Positions 44,386 through 52,863 of a stretch of DNA of 64,000 nt are shown one piece after another. The notes below the pieces were generated by a model that was not told the origin of the DNA, made no database searches, and saw only the letters and a list, made by a program, of their open reading frames with translations. Made by a program: the position numbers and the translations under genes. Numbering within the stretch: position 1 is the first letter of the stretch; every line of letters starts with the position of its first letter. Source of the stretch: Formosa agariphila KMM 3901 (GTDB lineage Bacteria > Bacteroidota > Bacteroidia > Flavobacteriales > Flavobacteriaceae); NCBI RefSeq assembly GCF_000723205.1, contig NZ_HG315671.1, positions 446,851 through 510,850 of the forward strand. Reading direction: 5' to 3'.

Positions 44386-45405
44386 TTATTCTTCGTCTTT
44401 AACTTCTACAATTTCGTACATGTCTTTACCATCTACTTGTACTGGTTGGTAGTAAGTGTCTCCAAATTGAACATATGTTTGATCTCCAATTTTAGTTTCT
44501 TCACCACCTTCTGGTAAGCTTGGTACAATAGTTCCAGCAGTTGCAGGTACTACAGTGTAACCTTCATCGCTTTTTTCGTAGTATGCACCACCATAGTAAT
44601 AATTATTTGTGGTTTCATTTACTTCTACTGTTTCTGCTTCTTTAGGTAACGTTTGTACTGTTGCACCTACAGGAGCTTGTACTACAGTATACCCATCATT
44701 TTCGGCTACATAATACACACCATTGTCATAGTGGTATTTTTGGTTTTCTACACTAACAATAATAGCTGTAGTCGCTAAAGTAGTAATGAAGTATCCCCAT
44801 GGGTGCCACATTGGTCCCCAGTAAAACGGACGGTATGGGTGGTAGTAGTATGGTCTGTGACAATAGTATCCACGACCTCCGTAACGGTAAGGCGGACGGT
44901 TGTAACGCACAGGGCTATGTCTAACAGCTGTATTTCTTCTGTTAACGGTATTGTGTCTGCTGTTGTTTACATTAATATTTACATTATTGTTTTTAACATT
45001 AACCTTGTTTCCAGATTTGTTTTTAATATTAGATGTTTTTTTGTTTCCAATATTAGACGTTTTCTTATTCCCTATATTAGTATTCTTAGATTTAATCCCT
45101 GAATTTGTCGTTTTCGAAGGTAATTTCGATTTCGTAGCAGTTGATTTTTTAGGAAGATTACGTGAAGACGATTTATTAAATCCACCATTAATACTAGAGT
45201 TAGAACGAGAACGTGAAGCAGACGTGCTAGGTTTGCTTATTGATCTTGAAGGCGTAGAACGATGAGCTGTTGCCCCACCTCTAGAAGCGCCACCGCCACC
45301 ACCGCGGTTAAAACGTTGTGCTTGTAAATCTATAGGATTTAAGAATGCCAATAAAAGCACCACTAAACCTATTTTTATATGAGTTTGTATATTTTGAATT
45401 TTCAT
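44386..45405 (-). CDS. DUF6515-type secreted repetitive protein
   Basis: 339 residues with a signal sequence. A Gly/Arg/Ser-rich, basic low-complexity part (about 30-165) includes a repeated NIGNKKTS unit. A Tyr/Arg/Pro/His-rich middle (YHPYRPFYWGP) and one hydrophobic segment follow. The C-terminal part has two related repeats (NGVYYVAENDGYTVVQAPVGA and GGAYYEKSDEGYTVVPATAGT), as in DUF6515 proteins. Possibly cell-envelope structural. Followed on the same strand by a DUF2092 gene, which is upstream in transcription order. Confidence 0.75.
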   Translation of the reverse strand: MKIQNIQTHIKIGLVVLLLAFLNPIDLQAQRFNRGGGGGASRGGATAHRSTPSRSISKPSTSASRSRSNSSINGGFNKSSSRNLPKKSTATKSKLPSKTTNSGIKSKNTNIGNKKTSNIGNKKTSNIKNKSGNKVNVKNNNVNINVNNSRHNTVNRRNTAVRHSPVRYNRPPYRYGGRGYYCHRPYYYHPYRPFYWGPMWHPWGYFITTLATTAIIVSVENQKYHYDNGVYYVAENDGYTVVQAPVGATVQTLPKEAETVEVNETTNNYYYGGAYYEKSDEGYTVVPATAGTIVPSLPEGGEETKIGDQTYVQFGDTYYQPVQVDGKDMYEIVEVKDEE

Positions 45406-45434
45406 GAGATATGTTTTTAATTTTTTAGTTAGTT

Positions 45435-46178
45435 TTAAGATTGAGCAATTAAAACGCTAATTAATCGTGCACTTGCTGGAGGTGTAAATTGGAAAATATC
45501 TGAATGTAATTCAGGGTTAAGTTGCCAATCGCTAAAAGTTCCTTTAAACTTTAAATTGTCCTTCTTTTTGTAAGTAATTTCAAATTGCTTTGGTAGTGTA
45601 TGCGCTTCAGCAGAAATCCAGATTGTTACACTCACATTCTCGTTTTCAATTTTTACTAAGTTACATTCTTCGCCACCTAATAAATCTAAACCTACGTATG
45701 TAATAGAATTAAAGTTTTCTATGATATCGTCTGTAAAAGTTGGATAGAAAAAATCAGCTGCAGGGAAATCCATAGAGAAATTATCATGCATAAAATCAAT
45801 CATATCAATAATGTTAGCTGGAGCATCTACTGTAATATAATTGTTTTCTTTAAAAGAATAATAGGTAATAACTTCACCATTGTAGTAATACGCACTGTGC
45901 TTATCCTTACTGTGTTGTTTTACTACCATTTTATCTGGACCAACCATTTTAACATCACACTCGTTGTATTCAGTTTCAATTTTTTTGTCGGCATTTAAAA
46001 CTTCGTTGGTAGTGCTTAAGTGAAATGATACTGAACTTAAGTCTCCAATAGCTTCTCCCATTTGATCAAAAAGCAGTATTGCATCAAGATCAATTTGCTT
46101 TTCCTTATTTTGCGCCATCATGGCATACGGCAAAATACTAAGAACAAATATTGTAATGTATTTTTTCATTGTTTTCAT
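45435..46178 (-). CDS. DUF2092-type periplasmic protein (LolA-like fold)
   Basis: 247 residues with a signal peptide (ending MMAQ). The sequence is of the DUF2092 kind: it starts with LDAILLFDQMGEAIGDLSSVSFHL, then paired strands, and a CNLVKIENENVSVTIWISAEAHTLPKQFEITYK block resembling LolA-like proteins that bind hydrophobic ligands. It lies 29 bases before the DUF6515 gene and is probably in the same operon. Function unknown. Confidence 0.78.
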   Translation of the reverse strand: MKTMKKYITIFVLSILPYAMMAQNKEKQIDLDAILLFDQMGEAIGDLSSVSFHLSTTNEVLNADKKIETEYNECDVKMVGPDKMVVKQHSKDKHSAYYYNGEVITYYSFKENNYITVDAPANIIDMIDFMHDNFSMDFPAADFFYPTFTDDIIENFNSITYVGLDLLGGEECNLVKIENENVSVTIWISAEAHTLPKQFEITYKKKDNLKFKGTFSDWQLNPELHSDIFQFTPPASARLISVLIAQS

Positions 46179-46606
46179 TTTTATAATTTATAGTTTGGTT
46201 TTAATATTTTCTAAATGTTATTAAGTTTATATTTAGATATAAAAATTCTAAATTTAAATTTATATTAATAGCTATTGCTGCAGTAATTTTAGTAGGTTCT
46301 TAAGTTGAAATTTGTAAATACTCGTGAAAGAAATAAAGCTAAAAAAGATGCTTTTTAAATTCGTAAGTTGTTTAATTTGCATTTCAAAAGATTTAATTGG
46401 GGTAAATATAATTTAAAATTTTAGTTTCTTTAAGTAATCTAAAAATTTTGGTTGAATTGTTTTAAAGTTAATATAAAATGCGCAATTAGATTTAAAAGAT
46501 TCAAAATTAATTAAATCCTATGCCGTATTACTTCCAGTTTTTATACTTTTAGATAATAAATAGCAAATTAGGTTCTCTTATACAAAGTTTTAGAAAATGA
46601 AAACAA
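46179..46606. other. 428-base gap, very AT-rich
   Basis: No ORF, tRNA, repeat or riboswitch pattern was seen. TACTTTTA at 46544-46551 is a 7-of-8 match to the -7 box and could drive the DUF2490 gene at 46607. The left part should hold the promoter of the minus-strand DUF2092 gene. Confidence 0.3.
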
Positions 46607-47416
46607 ATGCGTTATAGGTCAACAATTCACTTAAATTTCTGTAAGGTGTTATCTTCTACTTTGTACAACTGTATACTGAGTTTAGTAGTATACATATTTT
46701 TAGTATCTCCATCTTATGCTCAAGATAATGGGGGGCTTCCTGTAGAGGATAATGAATTTACACAACAACTTTGGTTCGATTTTAATCCCTCTTGGACTGT
46801 AGGAGACGGACAGAAATTTACGGGGAATTTTGGTTATAGAACTATTATGCCTAAAAGTTGGCACCGTATTATTTTTAAAGCTGCTTTAGAAAAGGATTTT
46901 GAGAAACTTATTTTTAAAAGATTTAATCACTCCGAAAAATTATTGTTTGGAACTGGTTTTTTTATTTTAACAACAAAAGAAAGTGACGAATATGGTTCTT
47001 TTGAAATTAGACCATTTCAGGGCTACGAATTAGGAATTAATTTAAGTCCAAGAATTGTCTTTAAACAATTATTTCGTTTAGAAGAACGCTTCGTGTTTTC
47101 GGATGCGCCAGAAAATGAAGTCTTTGGTCTGCGATTTAGATATCAAGCGCAGGTGATTTTTAACTTGGCAGGTGTATTGTTTGGAGAAGGTGAGGGGTTT
47201 TACATTCCAATAGCTATAGAAGGATTCTATAATTTAGTAAGTGCCTCTCAATTTAACGATGTTATTCGTGTTACTCCAGGTTTAGGATATCAATTTAATC
47301 CCGATTTTAAAATAGATGGTAGTGCAGCATACCACTACACGCAACAAGGAAATGACGATGGTTTAGTAAGAACTAACGATATTGTATTCCGTTTTAGAAT
47401 TATTAAAACATTTTAG
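46607..47416 (+). CDS. DUF2490 outer membrane protein
   Basis: 269 residues with a long signal peptide (cleavage after SYAQ). A beta-barrel-like sequence follows, characteristic of DUF2490 (TQQLWFDFNPSWTVGDGQKFTGNFGYRT, then FRLEERFVF) and ending in an aromatic terminus (IIKTF). Outer membrane location is inferred; function unknown. It lies before the CarH-like regulator, converging with it. Confidence 0.8.
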   Translation: MRYRSTIHLNFCKVLSSTLYNCILSLVVYIFLVSPSYAQDNGGLPVEDNEFTQQLWFDFNPSWTVGDGQKFTGNFGYRTIMPKSWHRIIFKAALEKDFEKLIFKRFNHSEKLLFGTGFFILTTKESDEYGSFEIRPFQGYELGINLSPRIVFKQLFRLEERFVFSDAPENEVFGLRFRYQAQVIFNLAGVLFGEGEGFYIPIAIEGFYNLVSASQFNDVIRVTPGLGYQFNPDFKIDGSAAYHYTQQGNDDGLVRTNDIVFRFRIIKTF

Positions 47417-47456
47417 ATTAAGTTCTTAATAATCTATGTGTTTAATATGTTATTCA

Positions 47457-48356
47457 TCAGTTTAATACACTGTGTAATTTTGTTTCAATAGTTTTTAATA
47501 AGGGAATAAATTCGTCGGGTTTATTCAAAAAATGAATGTTTTCTGATATCGATTTTAAATCTTCAGGATGTTCAATATAACCAGAAACAATTATTGGAAT
47601 GTCTAACTCGTCTGTTAGCCCTTTAAGTCTAGATTCTACAGATTTTTTAGAATGTGTTGTAAACATCGTCACTAAAACATTTGGATTTGTAATGTCTACC
47701 ACCATTTTAATATTCTCGTTTGGCACATTTTGACCTAGATAATAGACTCGCCAACCTATGTTCTGAGCAATGTAAGAAGCGAGTAATAATCCTATTTCAT
47801 GATTTTCATTCTCTGGTAAGAACAATATGGCTTTAGCAGCGTTTGGCAACGGTTTTGGTAATAATTCTATTGCCGAAAATATTTTTTGTCTAATTAAGTT
47901 CGAGATAAAATGCTCTTGTGCGGGCATCACTTTGTTAGCACCCCAAAGCACACCAACTTGAGCTAGAAAAGGGTAAATAAGCCCTGTAATGGTAGAGGTT
48001 AAGCCCGTTCTAAGAATTTCAGCACTTATAGTGGCATCAAACTCATCTTCGTTTAAATTAATCATGCTTAGTATTAAAGCGCTTACTTCATCTTCCGAAG
48101 AACCAATTAAAACAATCTTAGACACCGCTTCGTGAATCTCTTCTTCAGACATCTTATCAATCTTAGAAATTCTAAAACCATTACGTGTTAGAATGCTAAT
48201 ATTCAGCAATTTCTTTAATTGCTCGTCTGTATAATATCTAATATTTGTGTCCGTACGTAATGGGACTAAAAAATTATAACGGCTTTCCCATTTTCTTAAA
48301 GTATGCGATTTAATGCCTGTTAAAGACACGATTTGCGCCATGGTATAATTGCTCAT
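47457..48356 (-). CDS. CarH-like MerR regulator with B12-binding photosensor domain
   Basis: The chosen start MSNYTMAQIVSLTG gives 299 residues. The longer ORF from 48485 adds 43 unlikely residues and would run over the divergent promoter region. Residues 1-70 are a MerR helix-turn-helix (IKSHTLRKWESRYNFL). Residues 85-165 form a helical bundle, and a Rossmann-like cobalamin domain follows. All CarH photoreceptor signatures are present: W138, nine residues, E148-H149 (Wx9EH), and the lower-ligand ExHxxG as E184-N-H186-E-I-G189. CarH proteins use adenosylcobalamin to repress carotenoid genes in the dark. The adjacent carotenoid operon makes this a good candidate for the same role. Confidence 0.85.
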   Translation of the reverse strand: MSNYTMAQIVSLTGIKSHTLRKWESRYNFLVPLRTDTNIRYYTDEQLKKLLNISILTRNGFRISKIDKMSEEEIHEAVSKIVLIGSSEDEVSALILSMINLNEDEFDATISAEILRTGLTSTITGLIYPFLAQVGVLWGANKVMPAQEHFISNLIRQKIFSAIELLPKPLPNAAKAILFLPENENHEIGLLLASYIAQNIGWRVYYLGQNVPNENIKMVVDITNPNVLVTMFTTHSKKSVESRLKGLTDELDIPIIVSGYIEHPEDLKSISENIHFLNKPDEFIPLLKTIETKLHSVLN

Positions 48357-48368
48357 GTCTAAGTGTTT

Positions 48369-48457
48369 GTTGGGCAAAGTTAAACAATAATTATATAAAA
48401 TAAAGCTTTTGCCAAAATTCATTTGTCTAATTATAATAAAATTAAGTTGGACAAATG
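48369..48457. promoter_or_regulatory. Probable operator cluster for the CarH-like regulator (four TTGGRCAAA-like elements)
   Basis: Four similar elements lie in the divergent promoter region: TTGGGCAAA (48370-48378, plus strand), TTTGGCAAA (48408-48416, minus strand), TTAGACAAA (48423-48431, minus strand) and TTGGACAAA (48447-48455, plus strand). They form two inverted pairs. CATTTGTC (48420-48427) and GACAAATG (48450-48457) are an exact 8-bp inverted repeat. The last element covers the -33 box of the fasciclin promoter. The first overlaps a TAACTTTG box (minus strand, 48375-48382) for the regulator gene, suggesting autoregulation. Confidence 0.55.
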
Positions 48458-48477
48458 GAAAATAATATATATGTTTG
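48447..48477 (+). promoter_or_regulatory. Promoter of the fasciclin gene (and probably the crt operon)
   Basis: TTG (48447-48449), a 20-base spacer and TATGTTTG (48470-48477), an exact TAnnTTTG box. The -33 part lies within an operator-like element. The ATG of the fasciclin gene is at 48506. Confidence 0.6.
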
Positions 48478-48505
48478 TAAAACAATAACTATAAAAAACA
48501 TAGAC

Positions 48506-49525
48506 ATGAAAACAAATTTTAAATACCTAGTAGCATTTTTTAGTTTATTCTTGGTTTTTACTTCTTGCGATAGTGACGACGATGGAGATACTATTATCAC
48601 GGAAGACCGTAATATTGTAGAAATTGCACAAGACACACCAGAACTTAGTAATTTAGTAGCTGCCCTAATTTTAGCAGATACTGGAACAGACAGTAATTTA
48701 GTAGGGACTTTAAGTGGTGATGGGCCATTTACTGTATTCGCACCAACCAATCAAGCATTTGTAGATCTGCTAGGACAATTAGACGGATTTAATAGTTTAT
48801 CAGATTTCGATTCAGCAGAAGGGAAAGCCATGTTAACTACTATATTACAATACCACGTAGTTGCAGGCGCTGCAGTAACCTCAGGTCAGCTTACAGACAA
48901 TCAAGAAGTAGCTACAGTACAAGGGGAAAATGTAATGATTGATTTATCTAATGGTGTACGTGTTGAAGATGCTACAGAAAATCCTGCAACAGTAACTACT
49001 GCAGATATTGATGCCTCAAATGGAGTGATTCATATTATAGACAAAATCTTATTACCTCAAGAAATTTTAGACATGCTAAACGAGCAAACTCTAGTAGAAA
49101 TTGTTGTTGGTAACGATGATTTATCAATTTTAGAAGCGGCAGTTATTAAAACAGATTTAGTAGACACTTTAAATAGTGAAGGTCCATTTACTGTATTTGC
49201 TCCAACTAACGATGCGTTTGTTGCTTTATTAGATGCCTTGGGTGAAGACTATAATAGTTTAGACGATTTTGATACTGCAGATGAAATTGCATTGTTAAAA
49301 AACATTTTACTATATCACGTAATTCCAGCAGAAGTATATGCTTCAGATTTATCTGAATCTTCAGTAGAAACAGCATTTGCAGGTAACACTATTAGCATCG
49401 TAGATTCAGGAAGTGCTTTTGTTATTCAGGACGCAACAGGCGAAAACTCAAATATTATTGCCGCAGATGTTGCAGCTAGTAATGGTGTTGCTCACGTAAT
49501 AGATCGTGTGCTTTTACCAAATTAA
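48506..49525 (+). CDS. Lipoprotein with two fasciclin (FAS1) domains
   Basis: Chosen start MKTNFKYLVAFFSLFLVFTSC gives a lipoprotein signal and 339 residues. Acidic residues after the Cys (DSDDDGD) suggest surface export. Two FAS1 domains follow, each with GDGPFTVFAPTNQAF- or EGPFTVFAPTNDAF-type and GVIHIIDKILLP- or GVAHVIDRVLLP-type blocks. FAS1 proteins mediate adhesion; some bind carotenoids or are found with carotenoid genes. It is transcribed divergently from the CarH-like gene and lies directly before crtI, separated by a hairpin. Confidence 0.88.
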   Translation: MKTNFKYLVAFFSLFLVFTSCDSDDDGDTIITEDRNIVEIAQDTPELSNLVAALILADTGTDSNLVGTLSGDGPFTVFAPTNQAFVDLLGQLDGFNSLSDFDSAEGKAMLTTILQYHVVAGAAVTSGQLTDNQEVATVQGENVMIDLSNGVRVEDATENPATVTTADIDASNGVIHIIDKILLPQEILDMLNEQTLVEIVVGNDDLSILEAAVIKTDLVDTLNSEGPFTVFAPTNDAFVALLDALGEDYNSLDDFDTADEIALLKNILLYHVIPAEVYASDLSESSVETAFAGNTISIVDSGSAFVIQDATGENSNIIAADVAASNGVAHVIDRVLLPN

Positions 49526-49578
49526 GTGCATAATATTTAATATATTACATTGAAAATTAATAGGTTGGTTAGATAGTG

Positions 49579-49616
49579 AAAATTCGGCAACGGTAGTTTT
49601 ACTGTTGTCGAATTTT
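49579..49616 (+). terminator. Hairpin between the fasciclin gene and crtI (terminator or attenuator)
   Basis: AAAATTCGGCAAC (49579-49591) pairs with GTTGTCGAATTTT (49604-49616) with one G-U pair, and the inner GGTAGT and TTTACT extend the stem. The downstream tract is AATAAAT rather than a long T run, so efficiency as a terminator is uncertain. Only 23 bases separate it from the crtI ATG, with no room for a separate promoter. crt transcription therefore depends on read-through or on a promoter upstream of the hairpin. Confidence 0.65.
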
Positions 49617-49639
49617 AATAAATCGTTCTTAAAAGACAC

Positions 49640-51103
49640 ATGGAAAATAAAAATATAATAATAATGGGATCTGGTTTTTCGTCTTTAGCGGCGAGTTGCT
49701 ATTTAGCGCAATCGGGTTTCGATGTAACCATCCTCGAAAAAAACGATACCATTGGTGGTCGTGCAAGACAGTTTAAAAAAGATGGTTTTGTTTTCGATAT
49801 TGGTCCAACATTTTATTGGATGCCCGACGTTTTCGAGTCTTTTTTTAATGATTTTAAGACAGCTACAACCGACTTTTATGCGTTGAAAAAATTAAATCCA
49901 GCGTACAAGATTTATTTTAATAAAAAGGATTCTATAGCGATTGAAGACGATTTAGAGAAAATTAAATCGACCTTCGAAACTATAGAACCTAATAGCGGTA
50001 AAGCACTTCAGAAATTTATTGATAAGTCTGAAGATAATTACAATATCGCGATTAAGGACTTGGTATATCAGCCTGGAGAACATCTTTTCGAAATTGTAAA
50101 CTGGGATACCATTACTAAATCTGGAGCGTTTTTAAAAACGATTAAAAAGCAAGTGGCGAGTTATGTTAAAAATGAATCGCTTCAAAAAATATTAGAATTT
50201 CCAGTGCTGTTTCTTGGTGCAAAACCGAGTAATACACCTTCTTTTTACAACTTTATGAATTACGCCGATTTTAAATTGGGAACCTGGCATCCCATGGGCG
50301 GTATGTACGAAGTGGTAAAAGGGATTGAGAAATTAGCATTGAGTTTGGGTGTGAAATTTAAAACGAATAGCAGTGTCACAGCTATTAATGTTGAAAATAA
50401 ACGCGTACAAAGTGTATCGACCGCAGCAGAAGAATATCCTTGCGATGTGTTGTTAAGCGGAGCCGATTATCATCATACAGAAACACTATTGCCAGAAGCC
50501 TACAAACAGTATTCCGAATCGTATTGGGATAAAAAAACATTTGCACCCTCTGCCTTATTGTTTTTTGTTGGTTTCGATAAAAAATTAGATGATGTTACAC
50601 ATCATACCTTGTTTTTCGATACAGATTTCGTAACCCACGCAGAAACAATTTACGATACTAAAACATGGCCAGAAAAACCATTGTTTTATGCGAGTTTTCC
50701 AAGTAAAACAGATGCTACCGCAGCTCCAGAAGGTCAAGAGGCTGGAATTTTTTTAATGCCTATAGCACCAGACTTAGAAGATACACCCGAAATAAGAGAA
50801 AAGTATTTCGAAAAACTGATGTCTAGGTTAGAGCACACTGTAGGTATAGATGTAAAATCGCATATTTTATTTAAAGAATCGTATTGTGTAAACGACTTTA
50901 AAGACGATTATAATTCTTTTAAAGGCAATGCATATGGATTGGCAAATACACTGTTGCAAACCCATGTGCTGCGACCAAAATTAAAAAGTAAAAAAGTAGA
51001 TAATTTATATTTCTGCGGACAATTAACTGTGCCTGGGCCGGGTGTTCCACCATCATTAATTTCGGGTAAAATTGTAAGCGAATTAATTTTAAAATATTCC
51101 TAA
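49640..51103 (+). CDS. crtI: Phytoene desaturase
   Basis: This FAD enzyme desaturates phytoene to lycopene. The 487-residue protein has the N-terminal dinucleotide site IIMGSGFSSLAAS, TILEKNDTIGGRA and the FDIGPTFYWMPDVFE block. The C-terminal CGQLTVPGPGVPPSLISGK matches the family. The next gene, crtB, begins 3 bases after the stop. This is the first enzyme of the carotenoid cluster on this strand, and its product is the substrate of the lycopene cyclase encoded downstream. Confidence 0.95.
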   Translation: MENKNIIIMGSGFSSLAASCYLAQSGFDVTILEKNDTIGGRARQFKKDGFVFDIGPTFYWMPDVFESFFNDFKTATTDFYALKKLNPAYKIYFNKKDSIAIEDDLEKIKSTFETIEPNSGKALQKFIDKSEDNYNIAIKDLVYQPGEHLFEIVNWDTITKSGAFLKTIKKQVASYVKNESLQKILEFPVLFLGAKPSNTPSFYNFMNYADFKLGTWHPMGGMYEVVKGIEKLALSLGVKFKTNSSVTAINVENKRVQSVSTAAEEYPCDVLLSGADYHHTETLLPEAYKQYSESYWDKKTFAPSALLFFVGFDKKLDDVTHHTLFFDTDFVTHAETIYDTKTWPEKPLFYASFPSKTDATAAPEGQEAGIFLMPIAPDLEDTPEIREKYFEKLMSRLEHTVGIDVKSHILFKESYCVNDFKDDYNSFKGNAYGLANTLLQTHVLRPKLKSKKVDNLYFCGQLTVPGPGVPPSLISGKIVSELILKYS

Positions 51104-51105
51104 GC

Positions 51106-51942
51106 ATGAAGGCACTTTTCGACACATCTAGTTTAAAATGTAGTAAGATAATTACTAAAGAATACAGCACCTCATTTTCGTGGGGAATTCAATTGTTTGC
51201 ACCATCTATTCGTCCGCATATTTACGCTATCTACGGATTTGTGCGTTATGCCGATGAAATTGTAGATTCTTTTGAAGGGTATAATCAGGAAGAATTATTT
51301 CATGAATTTGTAGCCGATTATCATAAAGCTTTAGAACGTAAAATTAGTTTAAATCCTATAATCAACGCTTTTCAAGAGGTTGTAAGAAATTATGATTTAC
51401 AAGAATATGTAGTCGATTTTCTAAAGCGTATGGAGTGTGACCTTAAGGTAACCGAATACGATACAGACGAAGCTTACAAAAATTATATATATGGCTCTGC
51501 AGATGTGGTGGGATTAATGTGTTTACGTGTGTTTGTGAATAACGACGAGGCTCAGTTTAATGCCTTAAAAGATTCGGCAAAATATTTAGGTTCTGCTTTC
51601 CAAAAAGTCAATTTCTTAAGAGATATAAAAGACGATACAGAAATTTTGGGACGGTCTTATTTTCCGAATGTAAATAAAAACGGATTGACAAATATGGCTA
51701 AGGCCGATATTATAAAAGATATTGAATCCGATTTTAATGAAGCATATAAAGGTATTGTGCAATTACCAATGGAAAGTAGACTTGGCGTGTATTTAGCCTA
51801 TAAATATTATTTAAAATTGCTTCATAAATTAGAGCGATTAGATTCTAAACGTTTATTATATGAACGAATTCGTATCTCAAATCCACTAAAATTGGTTATT
51901 TTAACCAAAGCATATATAAGATATAAACTCAATGTTATTTAA
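51106..51942 (+). CDS. crtB: Phytoene synthase
   Basis: CrtB condenses two geranylgeranyl diphosphates to phytoene. The two Asp-rich motifs are DEIVDS (near residue 45) and DIKDDTEILGRSYFP. The N-terminal SYFSWGIQLFAPSIRP-type pattern of trans-isoprenoid synthases is present. Length is 278 residues. It ends overlapping the next small gene by 11 bases and lies directly after crtI. Squalene-type synthase is excluded by context rather than by sequence. Confidence 0.94.
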   Translation: MKALFDTSSLKCSKIITKEYSTSFSWGIQLFAPSIRPHIYAIYGFVRYADEIVDSFEGYNQEELFHEFVADYHKALERKISLNPIINAFQEVVRNYDLQEYVVDFLKRMECDLKVTEYDTDEAYKNYIYGSADVVGLMCLRVFVNNDEAQFNALKDSAKYLGSAFQKVNFLRDIKDDTEILGRSYFPNVNKNGLTNMAKADIIKDIESDFNEAYKGIVQLPMESRLGVYLAYKYYLKLLHKLERLDSKRLLYERIRISNPLKLVILTKAYIRYKLNVI

Positions 51943-52402
51943 AACTCTAATTATCCTAACTTTCTTCACTATGAATACTATGAATCCTCAATATGACTGT
52001 AGTGTTATGCCTGAAGTTCGAGCAGATTTTCACGCCATTCTTTCAGAAGAGGCCTTGGAACAGTTCATTGCAGATATGGATAATATAGCGTGTGACTTAA
52101 AGACTCCTTATCTGGCGTCGGCCACAATGTGGCAAGCTGAATATACCAGTTGGCCGTTTAGAAAATTGAATTATTTTAGAGCAGGAAAACAAATTTTAGA
52201 AGATTTTATTGCTAGTAATCCTAATAATATTGAAGCACGTTATGTGCGGTTGTTGTGCCAACTTAATGCACCGGGATTTTTAAATTACAATAATATTGAA
52301 GAAGACCGGGCATTTATAAATGCAAATATTAGTACAGCTAATTTAAGCGAGGATTACAAGAAAATCATGTTGTTTAATATTAAAAAACATACAGATAACT
52401 AA
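51932..52402 (+). CDS. Unknown small protein inside the carotenoid operon
   Basis: 156 residues with a hydrophobic N-terminus (MLFKTLIILTFFTM) that may be a signal or anchor. A soluble helical region with two Trp (TMWQAEYTSWPF) follows. No family was recognised. It overlaps crtB by 11 bases and its stop overlaps the hydroxylase start by one base, so it is firmly co-translated with carotenoid enzymes. A link to carotenoid synthesis or transport is inferred from position only. Confidence 0.7.
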   Translation: MLFKTLIILTFFTMNTMNPQYDCSVMPEVRADFHAILSEEALEQFIADMDNIACDLKTPYLASATMWQAEYTSWPFRKLNYFRAGKQILEDFIASNPNNIEARYVRLLCQLNAPGFLNYNNIEEDRAFINANISTANLSEDYKKIMLFNIKKHTDN

Positions 52403-52863
52403 TGATGCAAATTGTATTATATATTGTTGTTACCTTGGCTACATTTTTAATTATGGAAGGCATTACGTGGCTAACGCATAAATATGTGATGCATGGTTTT
52501 TTATGGTATTTACATGCCGACCATCATCAGCCAAAATATCCGCATGTGTTTGAAAAAAATGATATTTTCTTTGTCATTTTTGCCATTCCTAGTATCGCTT
52601 TAATGTATTTTGGAATTCATCCAGAACTAAATTTCTTATTCTTTATTGGTTTAGGAATCATGTTTTATGGTATGGCTTATTTTTTAGTACATGATGTGTT
52701 AATTCATCAGCGTTTTAAATGGTTTAGTAAGACTAAAAATAAATATTTAATAGGGTTAAGGAAAGCTCATAAAGTACATCATAAACATTTAGGAAAGGAA
52801 GAAGGAGAGTGTTTTGGGATGTTAAATGTGCCTAAAAAATATCACGAGCAATATAAAAAATAG
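52402..52863 (+). CDS. crtZ: Beta-carotene hydroxylase (fatty acid hydroxylase family)
   Basis: This membrane diiron enzyme adds hydroxyl groups to the beta-rings, giving zeaxanthin. The His motifs for the two irons are HKYVMH, HADHH, HDVLIH and HKVHH, the order expected for CrtZ. Length is 153 residues with about four membrane segments. It starts one base inside the previous gene and is followed immediately by the lycopene cyclase gene. With that gene it makes zeaxanthin-type pigments likely. Confidence 0.9.
   Translation: MMQIVLYIVVTLATFLIMEGITWLTHKYVMHGFLWYLHADHHQPKYPHVFEKNDIFFVIFAIPSIALMYFGIHPELNFLFFIGLGIMFYGMAYFLVHDVLIHQRFKWFSKTKNKYLIGLRKAHKVHHKHLGKEEGECFGMLNVPKKYHEQYKK

Noticed and set aside
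44803-45265. Plus-strand ORFs opposite the DUF6515 gene
   Set aside because: Low-complexity shadows of the repetitive minus-strand gene, with Leu/Val runs and no start signals.
46179-46606. Possible small RNA or tRNA in the long gap
   Set aside because: No cloverleaf, no conserved stem and no terminator with T-run was found.
48357-48485. Longer start for the CarH-like regulator
   Set aside because: It would cross the divergent promoter region, and the extra residues do not belong to the MerR fold.
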